From Victivallales bacterium (lineage in GTDB: Bacteria > Verrucomicrobiota > Lentisphaeria > Victivallales > JAADHT01): a DNA stretch of 17,676 nucleotides. Of this stretch, positions 1-7,643 are shown piece after piece. A program made the position numbers and the translations under genes. The stretch is from positions 1 to 17,676 of the forward strand of contig JAFGFR010000001.1 in assembly GCA_016930955.1 (NCBI GenBank). Direction: 5' to 3'. A model generated the notes under the pieces. That model ran no database searches. It had not been told where the DNA came from and worked only from the letters and a program-made list of their open reading frames with translations. Within the stretch, counting starts at the first letter, position 1; each line of letters begins with the position of its first letter.

Positions 1-738
1 ATATGGAGAGCCGCGACAGACAACGACGGCATACGCAAATGGTCCGGACAGGAAAACAAACCCCTCGGACAGTGGATCGCGGCTGGGATTGACAATCTAA
101 AAATCCTCTCGGCAAAGGCAAGCCCAAAAGAAAAAAACTCGATAGTGATCAAAAAATCACGCGCAGGCACAGACCCGAGGCTCGATATCGAGCACACGCA
201 GATTCTCACAATGACCGAGACGCAGTCCATCGAGGTCGAGAACATTGTAAAGGCCCACAAAAGCCTTCCATCGCTCCCGAGGATAGGCGTGGTCATGAGC
301 ACCGCTCCGGGGTTCGATAGCCTAAGATGGTTCGGCAGAGGCCCGCACGAAAACCATATAGACCGAAATGCCGGCGCTCCAGTGGGACTTTATCATGGAA
401 CCGTGGAAGAGCAGTTCGTGCCTTACATCATGCCACAGGAAAATGCCAACAAGACAAATGTCAGATGGTTCGAGCTTTCCAACGGCAAGACTAAAATCAC
501 CTTTATCGCAGACCCGCTGCTCGAGTTCTCCGCAAGACATTTCACCTCCGAAGACCTCTTCGGCGCACTCCACACCAGCGAGCTCAAGCCCAGGAAAGAG
601 ACAATCGTGAGCATAGACTGCATCCAGCGCGGAGTGGGAACCGGGAGCTGCGGGCCACAGACCCTCGAAAAATATTGTGTCGCCCCCGGAGAATATGACT
701 TCAGATATGAGTTAAGGGCCAGTCCTCTAAGGGGATAG
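1..738 (+). CDS. Beta-galactosidase (GH2), C-terminal part; 5' end outside window
   Basis: The frame is open from base 1, so the N-terminus and the catalytic TIM barrel lie upstream of the window. The 245 residues present match the C-terminal 'small chain' beta-sandwich domain of LacZ-type GH2 enzymes. They open with the W-R-A-x-T-D-N-D motif, then contain WFGRGPHEN followed by a DR pair (about residue 110), then PQENANKT...RWFEL (about 145-158). This domain shapes the active site of enzymes that hydrolyse terminal beta-galactosides. The gene ends at a TAG and is followed by a repeat element, with the GH57 gene convergent beyond it. The other nearby glycan genes fit a polysaccharide-utilisation role. 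Specificity (lactose-type or polymer-derived galactosides) cannot be judged without the barrel. Confidence 0.9.
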   Translation: MWRAATDNDGIRKWSGQENKPLGQWIAAGIDNLKILSAKASPKEKNSIVIKKSRAGTDPRLDIEHTQILTMTETQSIEVENIVKAHKSLPSLPRIGVVMSTAPGFDSLRWFGRGPHENHIDRNAGAPVGLYHGTVEEQFVPYIMPQENANKTNVRWFELSNGKTKITFIADPLLEFSARHFTSEDLFGALHTSELKPRKETIVSIDCIQRGVGTGSCGPQTLEKYCVAPGEYDFRYELRASPLRG

Positions 739-826
739 CGTCCCCGGCAGTGGGCCGCAGTCAAATAGAGCAAGGCCTGCCGGGCTTCGCAGCTAAGGAT
801 GTGGCGGCGGAGAAACTGATGTTTCG

Positions 827-1107
827 GAGCCAGTTTCAAAACTCCGCGTGAACTGCGTTGGGAGCGCAGGCGCGGCAGACGGTGCGGCGAAACGGCTGGT
901 GCATACCCGAAACTGTCTGTGCCTGCCATTTCGCCGTGGCGAATGCCGTGCCCCCGCCCCAACCCTTTGGGCGGCAAGCTCTTTTGGCGCGAATGCCACG
1001 CCGGAGCGGTCGGGACAGACCATACAGGTATGCACGCTCCCGCATCGGCGTGGCCTCGCATCTAAAATAGCAGGCCGCGCGGCCACGGGTAGTTTTGAAA
1101 TTGGCTC
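827..1107 (+). mobile_element. Full-length MITE-like inverted-repeat element, copy 1 (281 bp)
   Basis: The element is bounded by GAGCCAGTTTCAAAACT on the left and the inverse of GAGCCAATTTCAAAACT on the right: 17-bp terminal inverted repeats with one mismatch. It is flanked on both sides by the direct repeat TTCG (823-826 and 1108-1111), as expected of a target-site duplication. The left ('A') interior continues CTCCGCGTGAAC..., and the right ('B') interior contains the perfect palindrome GGCCGCGCGGCC. Short open frames inside do not resemble any transposase, so the element looks non-autonomous. It fills the space between the convergent beta-galactosidase and GH57 genes and ends 8 bp from the GH57 stop codon. 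The rest of the gap (739-826) holds only an 8-bp inverted repeat (743-750 with 777-784). Confidence 0.85.
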
Positions 1108-1115
1108 TTCGGGCA

Positions 1116-2651
1116 TCAGTTCTTTTCGATCTCGACCCCTCCGACCAGGCGTCTCGCGGTGACCAGTGCGTCTGCGCGGACGGTGTACTGCCCGGAGTCG
1201 AGTATCTTCTGTCCCGTCAGCGAGCGTTTCTCTGTGGCGACCTTGAGATAGTGCAAGGCCTTCTCGCCGTCTGCGCGGTTCGCGTCAGAACCCGATGAGA
1301 TGAGATCCTCCGCCTTCTTCCTGATCAAAAGGCTCTGCATCTCAAGGATTTCCCCTATAGTCGCCGCAGCGTCGGTTGAGAGGCTGTCCAAAGCGACTCC
1401 TCCAACCAGATGGTGCGCACAGAGCAGGTTCTCGAAACAGTAGCTGTAGTTGAAAGGATGTATGATGTGTGGCGCTTGGGGCAGGGTGGGTGGCCATTGG
1501 CCGTCGCTGTTGTAGCTGTTGGTCAGGTGGAACCACGCGCGGTCGGCCACGGATCGGGGGAGGGGCTCGGACGCGGATTCAAGTTTGTCCCTGATCAAGT
1601 CCTGCCACGGGCGCAGCATTCGAGCCATCGGGGTGGAGGCCCATGTGCTCGCCAACGCGCCGTGCCATGCGGCATCGTCGTCCCATGTTATCGGCTGTTG
1701 GTTGGGTGTAAGTTGGCATGCGTCGGCAAAGCTGATGAAATCCCCGCGCGCCTTCACCGCATCCACCAGGGCGATAAGTTTGTCCTTCGCGTCAGGGACA
1801 CGCTCGAACACATTGTCAGGCTTGTTTTGGTATTTCAGTCGGAACCACCCGTTGGTGCCGATATATTCGGCGTCGTCGGCAAAAATGACCAGTGCGCCCT
1901 CCCCCATCCCGGCACGGTCGCCGCTGTAGCGGTCTATTGTCGCGAGATATTCCTCGTGAGAGTATCCCGGCATACCCATGAAGTACCTCACCGCGTACTG
2001 GCATACCCTGTCCGAACGCAGAAAGACCCTGAGTTGCTCGGGCTCGAGCCCGAGCACATGATTGAAGGGATAATGCAGAGCGTAGTCGTCGGCAGGCAGG
2101 TCAAACTTGAAGTCGAAATTGTAGAAGTTCTTCTCCTTGGTGGTCTCTTTCTCGTATATCTCCGGCCTTTGAGGCCCGCCGCCGGGACCTCTCTCGCAAC
2201 GGCTGTATGACTCGAAGTCCCCGGTAAGGTACTTGTATCCGGCGGAAAGAACTTGTCTGGGCACATATGAGCGCCATCCGCATTCCGGATTCCAGAAACT
2301 CTCGGGACGCATCCCGAGTATGCGTTCATAGGCACGCATTGAAAACTCAAGAGTCTTCAGACCGTCCCCCTCGGGGAAGTTCGGAAGCATCGGGTGCGCA
2401 TAAGGAGACCCCATGAACTCACACGTCCCGTCATGGATGGCATCCTTCAGTTTCACCACCACGTCGGGGGCATATTTCTCCATCATCTCAACAGTGTAGC
2501 CGCTGGCCTCGAAAACGTACTTTGTCCCAGGGAAGTTTTGCCTCATCGTGTCGAAAGTCATCTCATAGGCCTCTCGTACCACAAACTCGTAGTTGTCGGG
2601 TGTGAGATAGGCATAGTTCAAATTGGCATGGAATATCGCTACATACTTCAT
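1116..2651 (-). CDS. Glycoside hydrolase family 57 protein
   Basis: This 511-residue protein has the conserved regions of GH57, a family of retaining alpha-glucan or alpha-galactoside enzymes with a (beta/alpha)7 barrel. Region 1 is FHANLNYAY (7-15). Region 2 is CEFMGSPYAHPMLP (77-90). Region 3 is FWNPECGW (119-126), with Glu123 as the expected nucleophile. Region 4 is FADDAEYIG (257-265), with Asp260 as the expected acid/base. No signal peptide is visible, so it is probably cytoplasmic. The ATG is preceded by a clear GAGGTGG ribosome binding site. It lies 36 bp downstream of the mutarotase gene on the same strand, so co-transcription is likely. GH57 includes amylases, branching enzymes and alpha-galactosidases; the exact activity cannot be read from the motifs alone. 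Confidence 0.8.
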   Translation of the reverse strand: MKYVAIFHANLNYAYLTPDNYEFVVREAYEMTFDTMRQNFPGTKYVFEASGYTVEMMEKYAPDVVVKLKDAIHDGTCEFMGSPYAHPMLPNFPEGDGLKTLEFSMRAYERILGMRPESFWNPECGWRSYVPRQVLSAGYKYLTGDFESYSRCERGPGGGPQRPEIYEKETTKEKNFYNFDFKFDLPADDYALHYPFNHVLGLEPEQLRVFLRSDRVCQYAVRYFMGMPGYSHEEYLATIDRYSGDRAGMGEGALVIFADDAEYIGTNGWFRLKYQNKPDNVFERVPDAKDKLIALVDAVKARGDFISFADACQLTPNQQPITWDDDAAWHGALASTWASTPMARMLRPWQDLIRDKLESASEPLPRSVADRAWFHLTNSYNSDGQWPPTLPQAPHIIHPFNYSYCFENLLCAHHLVGGVALDSLSTDAAATIGEILEMQSLLIRKKAEDLISSGSDANRADGEKALHYLKVATEKRSLTGQKILDSGQYTVRADALVTARRLVGGVEIEKN

Positions 2652-2687
2652 TTTCCACCTCTGTTTTACTTTTTGACAAATTTACTT

Positions 2688-3026
2688 TTATTTCACGAGC
2701 TTGAATATTTCCTTCATCTCAGCCCATGTTCCCCCACCATCCGCCTCGGGCACACGCTCCTGAAAACCCGCCATAAGCTCCTCCCACTCGGCGACACGAG
2801 GATGCGATGCACGATACAGACGCGAGAACTCTTCAGGATCGAAGGAGTCGACAGTCCGTACCAGCATGAAAAGCCGACACCCAAGCCTCCAGATTTTCAC
2901 GTCCTCAACACCATGCCTTTTGAGCCCAATGACCACCTCAGGCCAGATATTGGCGTGATGTTCCTCGTAGCGGCTCACGACCCCCGGGTCGTCTTTCAAA
3001 TTAACTGTAAAAGCGTATTCCTTCAT
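2688..3026 (-). CDS. L-rhamnose/L-fucose mutarotase family protein (DUF718)
   Basis: This small 112-residue protein belongs to the RhaM-type dimeric alpha/beta-barrel family, which interconverts the anomers of 6-deoxy-L-sugars before isomerisation or oxidation. Visible hallmarks are YAFTVNLK at the N-terminus, the RYEEHHANIWPEV segment (19-31) with the family's active-site His and the conserved W-P, and the central strand RLFMLVRT. I chose the ATG at 3026 over an in-frame upstream ATG because GAGGTGGA lies just before it and the family starts here. The ATG overlaps the stop of the upstream beta-helix remnant as TAATG, a translational-coupling arrangement. The fucosidase about 3 kb away makes L-fucose a reasonable substrate, but rhamnose is equally compatible with the family. 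Confidence 0.85.
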   Translation of the reverse strand: MKEYAFTVNLKDDPGVVSRYEEHHANIWPEVVIGLKRHGVEDVKIWRLGCRLFMLVRTVDSFDPEEFSRLYRASHPRVAEWEELMAGFQERVPEADGGGTWAEMKEIFKLVK

Positions 3027-3570
3027 TATTCCACCTCGCATTTTCTGGGCCCACAGTTTTTCCATGACCTGCGCCGGAACCCGACATTGTCCACTGGGGG
3101 GCCTTTGGGGAACTTTATGTCATGCTTCGATTCCACGGCTGCGGGATCCGCGACTACAGACCTCCTGTCGTTGCCGACAGCAAGCCGATGTTTTCCAGAG
3201 TACAGCTTTCGACCGAGCATTTCCTTGACCATCGGAGCTCTATCGCTCCCGGCACATGAACCGCGCCCTGAAGGGAGCTTCCCAAAGGCACATCCGCCAG
3301 CCGCATCCGGTCATGCTTGAGGAAGTCGGGCCATCGGCGAATGCCAGTCGGAGTTCCCATCCTTGTCTCAATCCAGTAATGCAGGACAACTATCTCCCGC
3401 ATCGAGTAGCTCCCCGGCCTTACAATCACGAGGGCTTCCCCCCTTAAATCACCGCGTCTGCGAATTTCGCGGAGCGCATCGCGCGCACCGGCAAGCGTGC
3501 CCCAGGGCTTCCCCGCGCTGCCGTCTTTATCGTCATCCCCTTCCAAAGAGATATAGAATCTACCCTTCAT
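3026..3570 (-). pseudogene. Decayed right-handed parallel beta-helix protein
   Basis: The first frame starts at an ATG (3570) with a strong AGAGGAGG site. It encodes FYISLEGDDDKDGSAGKPW followed by TLAGARDALREIRRRG and a VRPGSYSMREIVVL strand, the typical N-terminus of secreted-type pectate-lyase-like beta-helix proteins. It then jumps to GAIELRWSRKCSVESC, which belongs to the helix core, and stops at 3154. A different frame (from 3232 down) carries what looks like the family's C-terminal end (NDRRSVVADP...) and stops at 3026, overlapping the mutarotase ATG. Family members are usually several hundred residues long; only about 180 remain here, so at least one large internal deletion and a frameshift are implied. 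It was probably the first gene of the mutarotase-GH57 operon. A MITE-like element sits 85 bp upstream of its start. Confidence 0.7.
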
Positions 3571-3655
3571 ATTGACCTCCTCTTTCTCTTGACAGAAGTT
3601 AAGATGCCACATTTTTTCGTTTAGTCCAGCCATGTTTCAATGCTTTTAAGCTTGA

Positions 3656-3741
3656 GAGCCAACTTCAAAACTCCCCTTGGCCGCACCGTCTGCCGCGCCT
3701 GCGCCCCCAACACGGTTCATGCGGAGTTTTGAAATCGGCTC
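3656..3741 (-). mobile_element. MITE-like element, copy 2 (86 bp, internally deleted)
   Basis: It begins GAGCCAACTTCAAAACT and ends with the inverse of GAGCCGATTTCAAAACT. It is flanked by a perfect 4-bp direct repeat TTGA (3652-3655 and 3742-3745). Reading inward from the right end, about 60 bases follow the 'A' end of copy 1 (GCGCAGGCGCGGCAGACGG is shared exactly); the rest of the interior is missing. Orientation is opposite to copy 1. It lies between the divergent beta-helix remnant and the glycosyltransferase gene. The right-hand target duplication forms the first four bases of a TTGACA hexamer. Confidence 0.85.
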
Positions 3742-3771
3742 TTGACATAACACATCTGCCGGATGTACCGT
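3742..3771 (+). promoter_or_regulatory. Possible sigma70-type promoter abutting element copy 2
   Basis: TTGACA (3742-3747) lies directly against the outer end of the element and is followed after 18 bp by TACCGT (3766-3771). The -35 is perfect but the -10 is poor. It would give a short leader to the glycosyltransferase ATG at 3783, or serve the internal ATG at 3861. Because TTGA is also the target-site duplication, the promoter may pre-date or result from the insertion. Confidence 0.3.
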
Positions 3772-3782
3772 AAGACCTTAAC

Positions 3783-5792
3783 ATGAACAGCAAATTACAG
3801 AGCCAGTTTCAAAACTACCCGTGGCCCCGCGGAGTTCTGAAATCGGCTCCTCATTATATCATGATACTTGGCCTGTCGGGGTTGTTTGTCTGGCTTGCAG
3901 TATCGAGTATATCCGGCAAGGCCCCGATCTATGACGAGCCTATCCATGTCGCGGGGGGGTATGCCGCACTGAAGGCCGGGGACTTCCGCATAGACCCCGA
4001 AAATGGTGTTCTGCCCAACATGTGGGGAGCACTGCCTCACTGCATCTTGGATTCCGGACTAAAAATCCCTGACAAGGCCGATCCGATGTGGCGGGAACAT
4101 AACAGATGGCGTCTGACACAGAAGATTATGTTCGCCCCGTCCAGCGACCATGACAAAATTTTTCTCCTGTCAAGGATGATGTTCATCCCAGTCGCCCTCT
4201 TGGCAGCCCTCACCGTCTATGCCGTATCTTTGCGGCTGTGGGGAGCCAGGGGAGCCTTGGTCTCCCTGGGCGCTTTTTCACTTAGCCCCACAGTTCTCGC
4301 CAATAGCGGTCTCGTGAAATCCGATATGTTCTGCGCCTTGCTGATGCTGCTCTCAGCGTATTATTTCTGGTTGATCATGGAAAAACTCACCATTGCCAGG
4401 CTGTTGTGTTTTATCTCCTCTTTCTCCATGCTATGGATTTCGAAGATGTCTGCCCCGATAATCATTCCAGTGCTCCTGGCCATCCTCCTTGCATCAAGCC
4501 TACTTAGGGCCAGTTGCCATGTTGACATCATAAACTGCAGATGCCGTATCAGAAAATGGTATTTACGGGCGGGGCTTGCTTTTTTGCTGCTGGCTGTCTC
4601 ATCCGTTTTTTCCCTGGCGCTTATTTGGAGCGCCTACGGGTTCAGGTACTCGATGCTGCCGGACAACAACGGATCCTACGAATTGTCTATACTCTGGGAG
4701 AAGTTGACGGAGGGCAACAAACTGCCTGAAAAAACAGTCGACCTCTTACGTAAGCACAGGATTCTCCCCGAAGCATATCTCTATGGCATGGCCTATGTCG
4801 TCAAGAACTCTCGGTCCCGAGATGCCTTCCTCGACGGAAAATACAGCAACAGAGGCTGGTATTCTTTCTTCCCGCTTTGCTTTGTCTATAAAACCCCCAT
4901 TCCAATTATCCTTCTGTCCTGCATTGGCCTGGCATCTCCTTTCATTTGCTCATTCAAGGATAAATCCCGGCATTCCATCGTTTTCCTATGGCGCCTTTCT
5001 CTGCCCCTGTCCCTTGCCCTCATATATTTCTTGTCTGCCGTGGTCAGCAACCTCAATATCGGGCACCGGCACCTTATTCCTGTTTACCTGCCGCTTTTCA
5101 TCATCGCCGGCGGCGCGGGGCTCGCACTGAAAAAAAATAAATGGGCAAAATCCATGATCCTCATCCTTTTCTCCGCACTCGCTGTTGAAAATTTTCTCAT
5201 CTATCCACATTACCTGTCATATTTTTCTCCAATCGCAGGAGGCCCCTCGAAAGGGTATCACCGTCTGGTTGACAGCTCCCTCGACTGGGGGCAGGACCTG
5301 AAACCTCTGAAGCAATGGCTTCGTGCCAACCGCACAGACGACAGCAAAGTCTATATCTCATATTTCGGCTCTGTTGATCTCGACGCATACGAAATGATGC
5401 AGAAAAGACTCCTCTGCGACCTTGAACAAGTCTCGCACTCACTTTTCAGATTAGAACCGGGGACATACTGCATCAGCGCCACGATGCTGCAGATGGCATA
5501 TTTCCCGGATCTCGCACAATGGAACGAGAAACACGAACGGGATCTCCAGTTTTATCAGAAATATTTCGACTTGTTGCACTCGGCATCCAATGACCCACAC
5601 GAGGTACAACGGCTGGTAAGACAGCATGGCCGAGATTTCTGGGAGGACTCTCTCAGAAATCATGAAAAATTGCGTTTTGCGAAACTCGCATCGCTACTGA
5701 GGAAACGCAAACCGGATAAAATGATAGGATTCTCATTCCTCGTCTTCGAGCTCTCGGACGAGGATATAACGATGTTCTCAGGCAAAAGATGA
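3783..5792 (+). CDS. Polytopic ArnT/PMT-like glycosyltransferase (GT-C fold)
   Basis: This 669-residue integral membrane protein has a first transmembrane segment at about 27-44, followed by the periplasmic loop YDEPIHVAGGY (50-60). The Asp51-Glu52 pair is the signature of PMT/ArnT-type GT-C enzymes, which transfer sugars from polyprenyl-phosphate donors to protein, lipid or glycan acceptors. Many further hydrophobic segments follow to about residue 465, then a soluble tail with SSLDWGQDLKPLKQW (Asp501), common in bacterial members annotated as PMT-like. Residues 6-21 are translated from element copy 3. No convincing Shine-Dalgarno precedes the ATG at 3783; ATG 3861 (MILGLSG) is an alternative that would exclude the element. 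Donor and acceptor are unknown. Confidence 0.75.
   Translation: MNSKLQSQFQNYPWPRGVLKSAPHYIMILGLSGLFVWLAVSSISGKAPIYDEPIHVAGGYAALKAGDFRIDPENGVLPNMWGALPHCILDSGLKIPDKADPMWREHNRWRLTQKIMFAPSSDHDKIFLLSRMMFIPVALLAALTVYAVSLRLWGARGALVSLGAFSLSPTVLANSGLVKSDMFCALLMLLSAYYFWLIMEKLTIARLLCFISSFSMLWISKMSAPIIIPVLLAILLASSLLRASCHVDIINCRCRIRKWYLRAGLAFLLLAVSSVFSLALIWSAYGFRYSMLPDNNGSYELSILWEKLTEGNKLPEKTVDLLRKHRILPEAYLYGMAYVVKNSRSRDAFLDGKYSNRGWYSFFPLCFVYKTPIPIILLSCIGLASPFICSFKDKSRHSIVFLWRLSLPLSLALIYFLSAVVSNLNIGHRHLIPVYLPLFIIAGGAGLALKKNKWAKSMILILFSALAVENFLIYPHYLSYFSPIAGGPSKGYHRLVDSSLDWGQDLKPLKQWLRANRTDDSKVYISYFGSVDLDAYEMMQKRLLCDLEQVSHSLFRLEPGTYCISATMLQMAYFPDLAQWNEKHERDLQFYQKYFDLLHSASNDPHEVQRLVRQHGRDFWEDSLRNHEKLRFAKLASLLRKRKPDKMIGFSFLVFELSDEDITMFSGKR
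3800..3849 (-). mobile_element. MITE-like element, copy 3 (50 bp short form) inside a coding frame
   Basis: It begins GAGCCAGTTTCAAAACT and ends with the inverse of GAGCCGATTTCAGAACT; the centre, ACCCGTGGCCCCGCGG, matches the 'B' end of copy 1. The two arms can pair into a hairpin with three mismatches. The flanking tetranucleotides (TACA and CTCA) do not match, so this copy may be a deletion derivative or an old insertion. It lies in the first 25 codons of the glycosyltransferase frame without introducing a stop. Confidence 0.8.
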
Positions 5793-5863
5793 ACGGATGA
5801 CGAGTATTTTCCATCGTCCACCATTCTCGTCGCCGCCATCGTCAACCGAGATGGGAAAGGAAA

Positions 5864-5875
5864 TGAAATCGGCTC
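5864..5875 (+). repeat. Possible end remnant of the dispersed element
   Basis: TGAAATCGGCTC is identical to the outer 12 bases of the right ends of copies 2 and 3. No matching left end is visible in the 102-bp gap between the glycosyltransferase and fucosidase genes. At 12 bases it could be chance, but it sits at a gene border as the other copies do. It lies 10 bp upstream of the AAGGAG site of the fucosidase. Confidence 0.35.
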
Positions 5876-5894
5876 AAAAACAAAGGAGAACAGA

Positions 5895-7172
5895 ATGAGC
5901 GGGAAAGTTGTGCCGAGTCAACGTCAGCGTCAATTTCAGGAGTGGGAGTTTGGCATTTTCTGTCATTTCGGTATCCGCACCTTCCATGAAGGGCACCGGG
6001 ACTGGGACGAAAAGGAGATGAATCCTGGGAATTTCAATCCGACGGCTCTTGATTGCAGGCAGTGGGCAGCGACTGCCGCCAAAGCCGGAGCCAAATATAT
6101 GGTGCTGACCGCCAAGCACCACGACGGCTTCGCCAACTGGCCCAGCGCACATACCGAATTTTCCGTCGCCAACACCCCGTGGCGCGGCGGTGGAGGCGAT
6201 GTGGTAAGGGAGTTTGTGGAGGCCTGCCGGCTTCACGGTTTGAAAGTTGGCCTCTACTACTCGCCGGCGCAATGGCCGCCCCGCGGGGAAGGCAAGGACT
6301 ATGACGACTATTTCATCGGCCAGGTGTCCGAACTCCTCGAGGGATACGGGGAAATAGACATGCTGTGGTTTGACGGCTGCGGCTCGGAGAACCATCAGTA
6401 CGACTGGGCAAGGATCGTCGGTGAAATACGCAGGATGCAACCGGATATCCTGATATTCAACATGGGTGGGGATCCGGATTACCGTTGGGTCGGCAACGAG
6501 GTCGGACTCGCCCAGTTCCCCTGCTGGAACACCGTGGACGCCGTCGATTTCTCCATCCGGACGGATGCAGCAGAAAAACTACAGGGAAAGAAATGGCTTC
6601 CGGTCGAGTGCGACTGCATGATCAGGGATGTCAACTGGTTCTGGAGCGAGAGAGACGAGCACACAGTCAAGAGCCCTGAGGAACTGCTAGGCATCTACTA
6701 CTACTCCGTCGGCAGGGGGGCAAACCTTCTGCTTAATATCGGCCCGGACAGAAGAGGCCTCCTGCCTGAAAAGGACATATCAAGCCTCAAGGCAATGGGC
6801 GACGAAGTCAAGCGACGATTCGGCGAGCCCCTGGCCGAACTCAAGGACTTTACCCGTGCAGGCGATGCCGAATGGGTGCTCGAGCCAGCTGCATACAAAC
6901 ATTGCGCAAACGAGGTCTCGGGAACACTTACTCTTGACCACATTGTACTCCAGGAAGACTTGTCAAACGGCGAGAGTGTCAGGAGATTCAAAATAAGCAT
7001 AGTCCCATATCTTTCAGCACCGGCTCCCATCACCGTGTTCGAGGGATACAACATCGGGCACAAGGCAATATGCCATTTCCCTCTAATCAGGGCAAAAAAA
7101 ATCATCGTCCAGGCCACCGAATACGACCAAATTCCAGAACTGCGCTCAATCAGCGCATACAAGACCTGCTGA
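5895..7172 (+). CDS. Alpha-L-fucosidase, GH29
   Basis: The 425-residue protein has the GH29 retaining fucosidase barrel. Conserved pieces are EFGIFCHFGI (18-27), KYMVLTAKHHDGFANW (67-82) with the substrate-binding His pair, and VGLYYSPAQW (118-127). IDMLWFDG (154-161) carries Asp160 as the expected nucleophile, and WVGNE (198-202) has Glu202 as an acid/base candidate. GRGANLLLNIGP, near residues 278-289, is another family motif. A smaller beta-rich C-terminal part follows. No signal peptide is evident, so it may act on imported oligosaccharides. The start is fixed by AAGGAG eight bases upstream of the ATG. It fits with the mutarotase and beta-galactosidase as part of fucosylated-glycan breakdown. 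Confidence 0.92.
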   Translation: MSGKVVPSQRQRQFQEWEFGIFCHFGIRTFHEGHRDWDEKEMNPGNFNPTALDCRQWAATAAKAGAKYMVLTAKHHDGFANWPSAHTEFSVANTPWRGGGGDVVREFVEACRLHGLKVGLYYSPAQWPPRGEGKDYDDYFIGQVSELLEGYGEIDMLWFDGCGSENHQYDWARIVGEIRRMQPDILIFNMGGDPDYRWVGNEVGLAQFPCWNTVDAVDFSIRTDAAEKLQGKKWLPVECDCMIRDVNWFWSERDEHTVKSPEELLGIYYYSVGRGANLLLNIGPDRRGLLPEKDISSLKAMGDEVKRRFGEPLAELKDFTRAGDAEWVLEPAAYKHCANEVSGTLTLDHIVLQEDLSNGESVRRFKISIVPYLSAPAPITVFEGYNIGHKAICHFPLIRAKKIIVQATEYDQIPELRSISAYKTC

Positions 7173-7390
7173 GATTTTGCTTCTCAGGGCGGTCGAGCGC
7201 GTCAACCGGACGGTCAGGCCAGACATAACGCTTGTTTTAGGCGATATCCACAATGACGGGCGCGCCAAACATGCGGGGGCTGACCGACTTGGCGCGATCC
7301 ACGCGTTGCCGGTGAAGCTGCCAAAGGGAATCCCCTTGAAGGCCGACTTCCCGCCCCGTTACGACGTTTTTGTGCCGTATTGCGCAAACC
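7173..7390 (+). pseudogene. Metallophosphoesterase-like remnant
   Basis: Directly after the fucosidase stop, an open frame reads LLLRAVERVNRTVRPDITLVLGDIHNDGRA. This resembles the stretch of calcineurin-like phosphoesterases around the conserved G-D-x-x-x-D metal-binding motif (here GDIHND). The upstream D-x-H motif and the downstream GNHD and GHxH motifs are absent, and after about 50 residues the similarity is lost. I read it as a fragment left by deletion. The following 180 bases up to the promoter at 7571 contain nothing I can recognise. Confidence 0.4.
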
Positions 7391-7570
7391 GTTATAGCTT
7401 TAATAACAATAAATCCAGCGCTCTTCCTGCCTTAATAGCACTGGCACTCGGGCTTGTCAATGCTGAAATATTATTTTTGTCACATAAAATTTACGGTTTC
7501 AGCAAGCTCGGCCGATTTTCGGCAGGCTTTCCTGGACAATAACAATTTGATAAAAACTTGCAACGCGCGC

Positions 7571-7599
7571 TTGACATGGCAATATTCTCGCGGTACAAT
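7571..7599 (+). promoter_or_regulatory. Near-consensus sigma70 promoter
   Basis: TTGACA (7571-7576) is followed after exactly 17 bp by TACAAT (7594-7599). It is the best promoter match in the window. Transcription would start near 7606 and give a short leader with GAGGTGAGG before the ATG at 7644. It probably also drives the BioH-like gene, since no other promoter is evident between it and 8016. Confidence 0.7.
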
Positions 7600-7643
7600 T
7601 AACTTGAGTGGGTTACTGTGTTCAGCCCAACATGAGGTGAGGA

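Noticed and set aside
423..1061. Long minus-strand ORF over the beta-galactosidase end and element copy 1
   Set aside because: It crosses a clear GH2 gene on the other strand and GC-rich repeat sequence; its translation is Arg/Pro-rich with no family features.
827..1107. REP/RAYT-type palindromic repeats
   Set aside because: The usual GTAG-type head is missing, and three copies have target duplications, which point to a DDE-type transposition rather than RAYT.
1410..2210. 266-codon plus-strand ORF inside the GH57 gene
   Set aside because: Antisense shadow of a gene with conserved catalytic motifs; no ribosome site or domain pattern.
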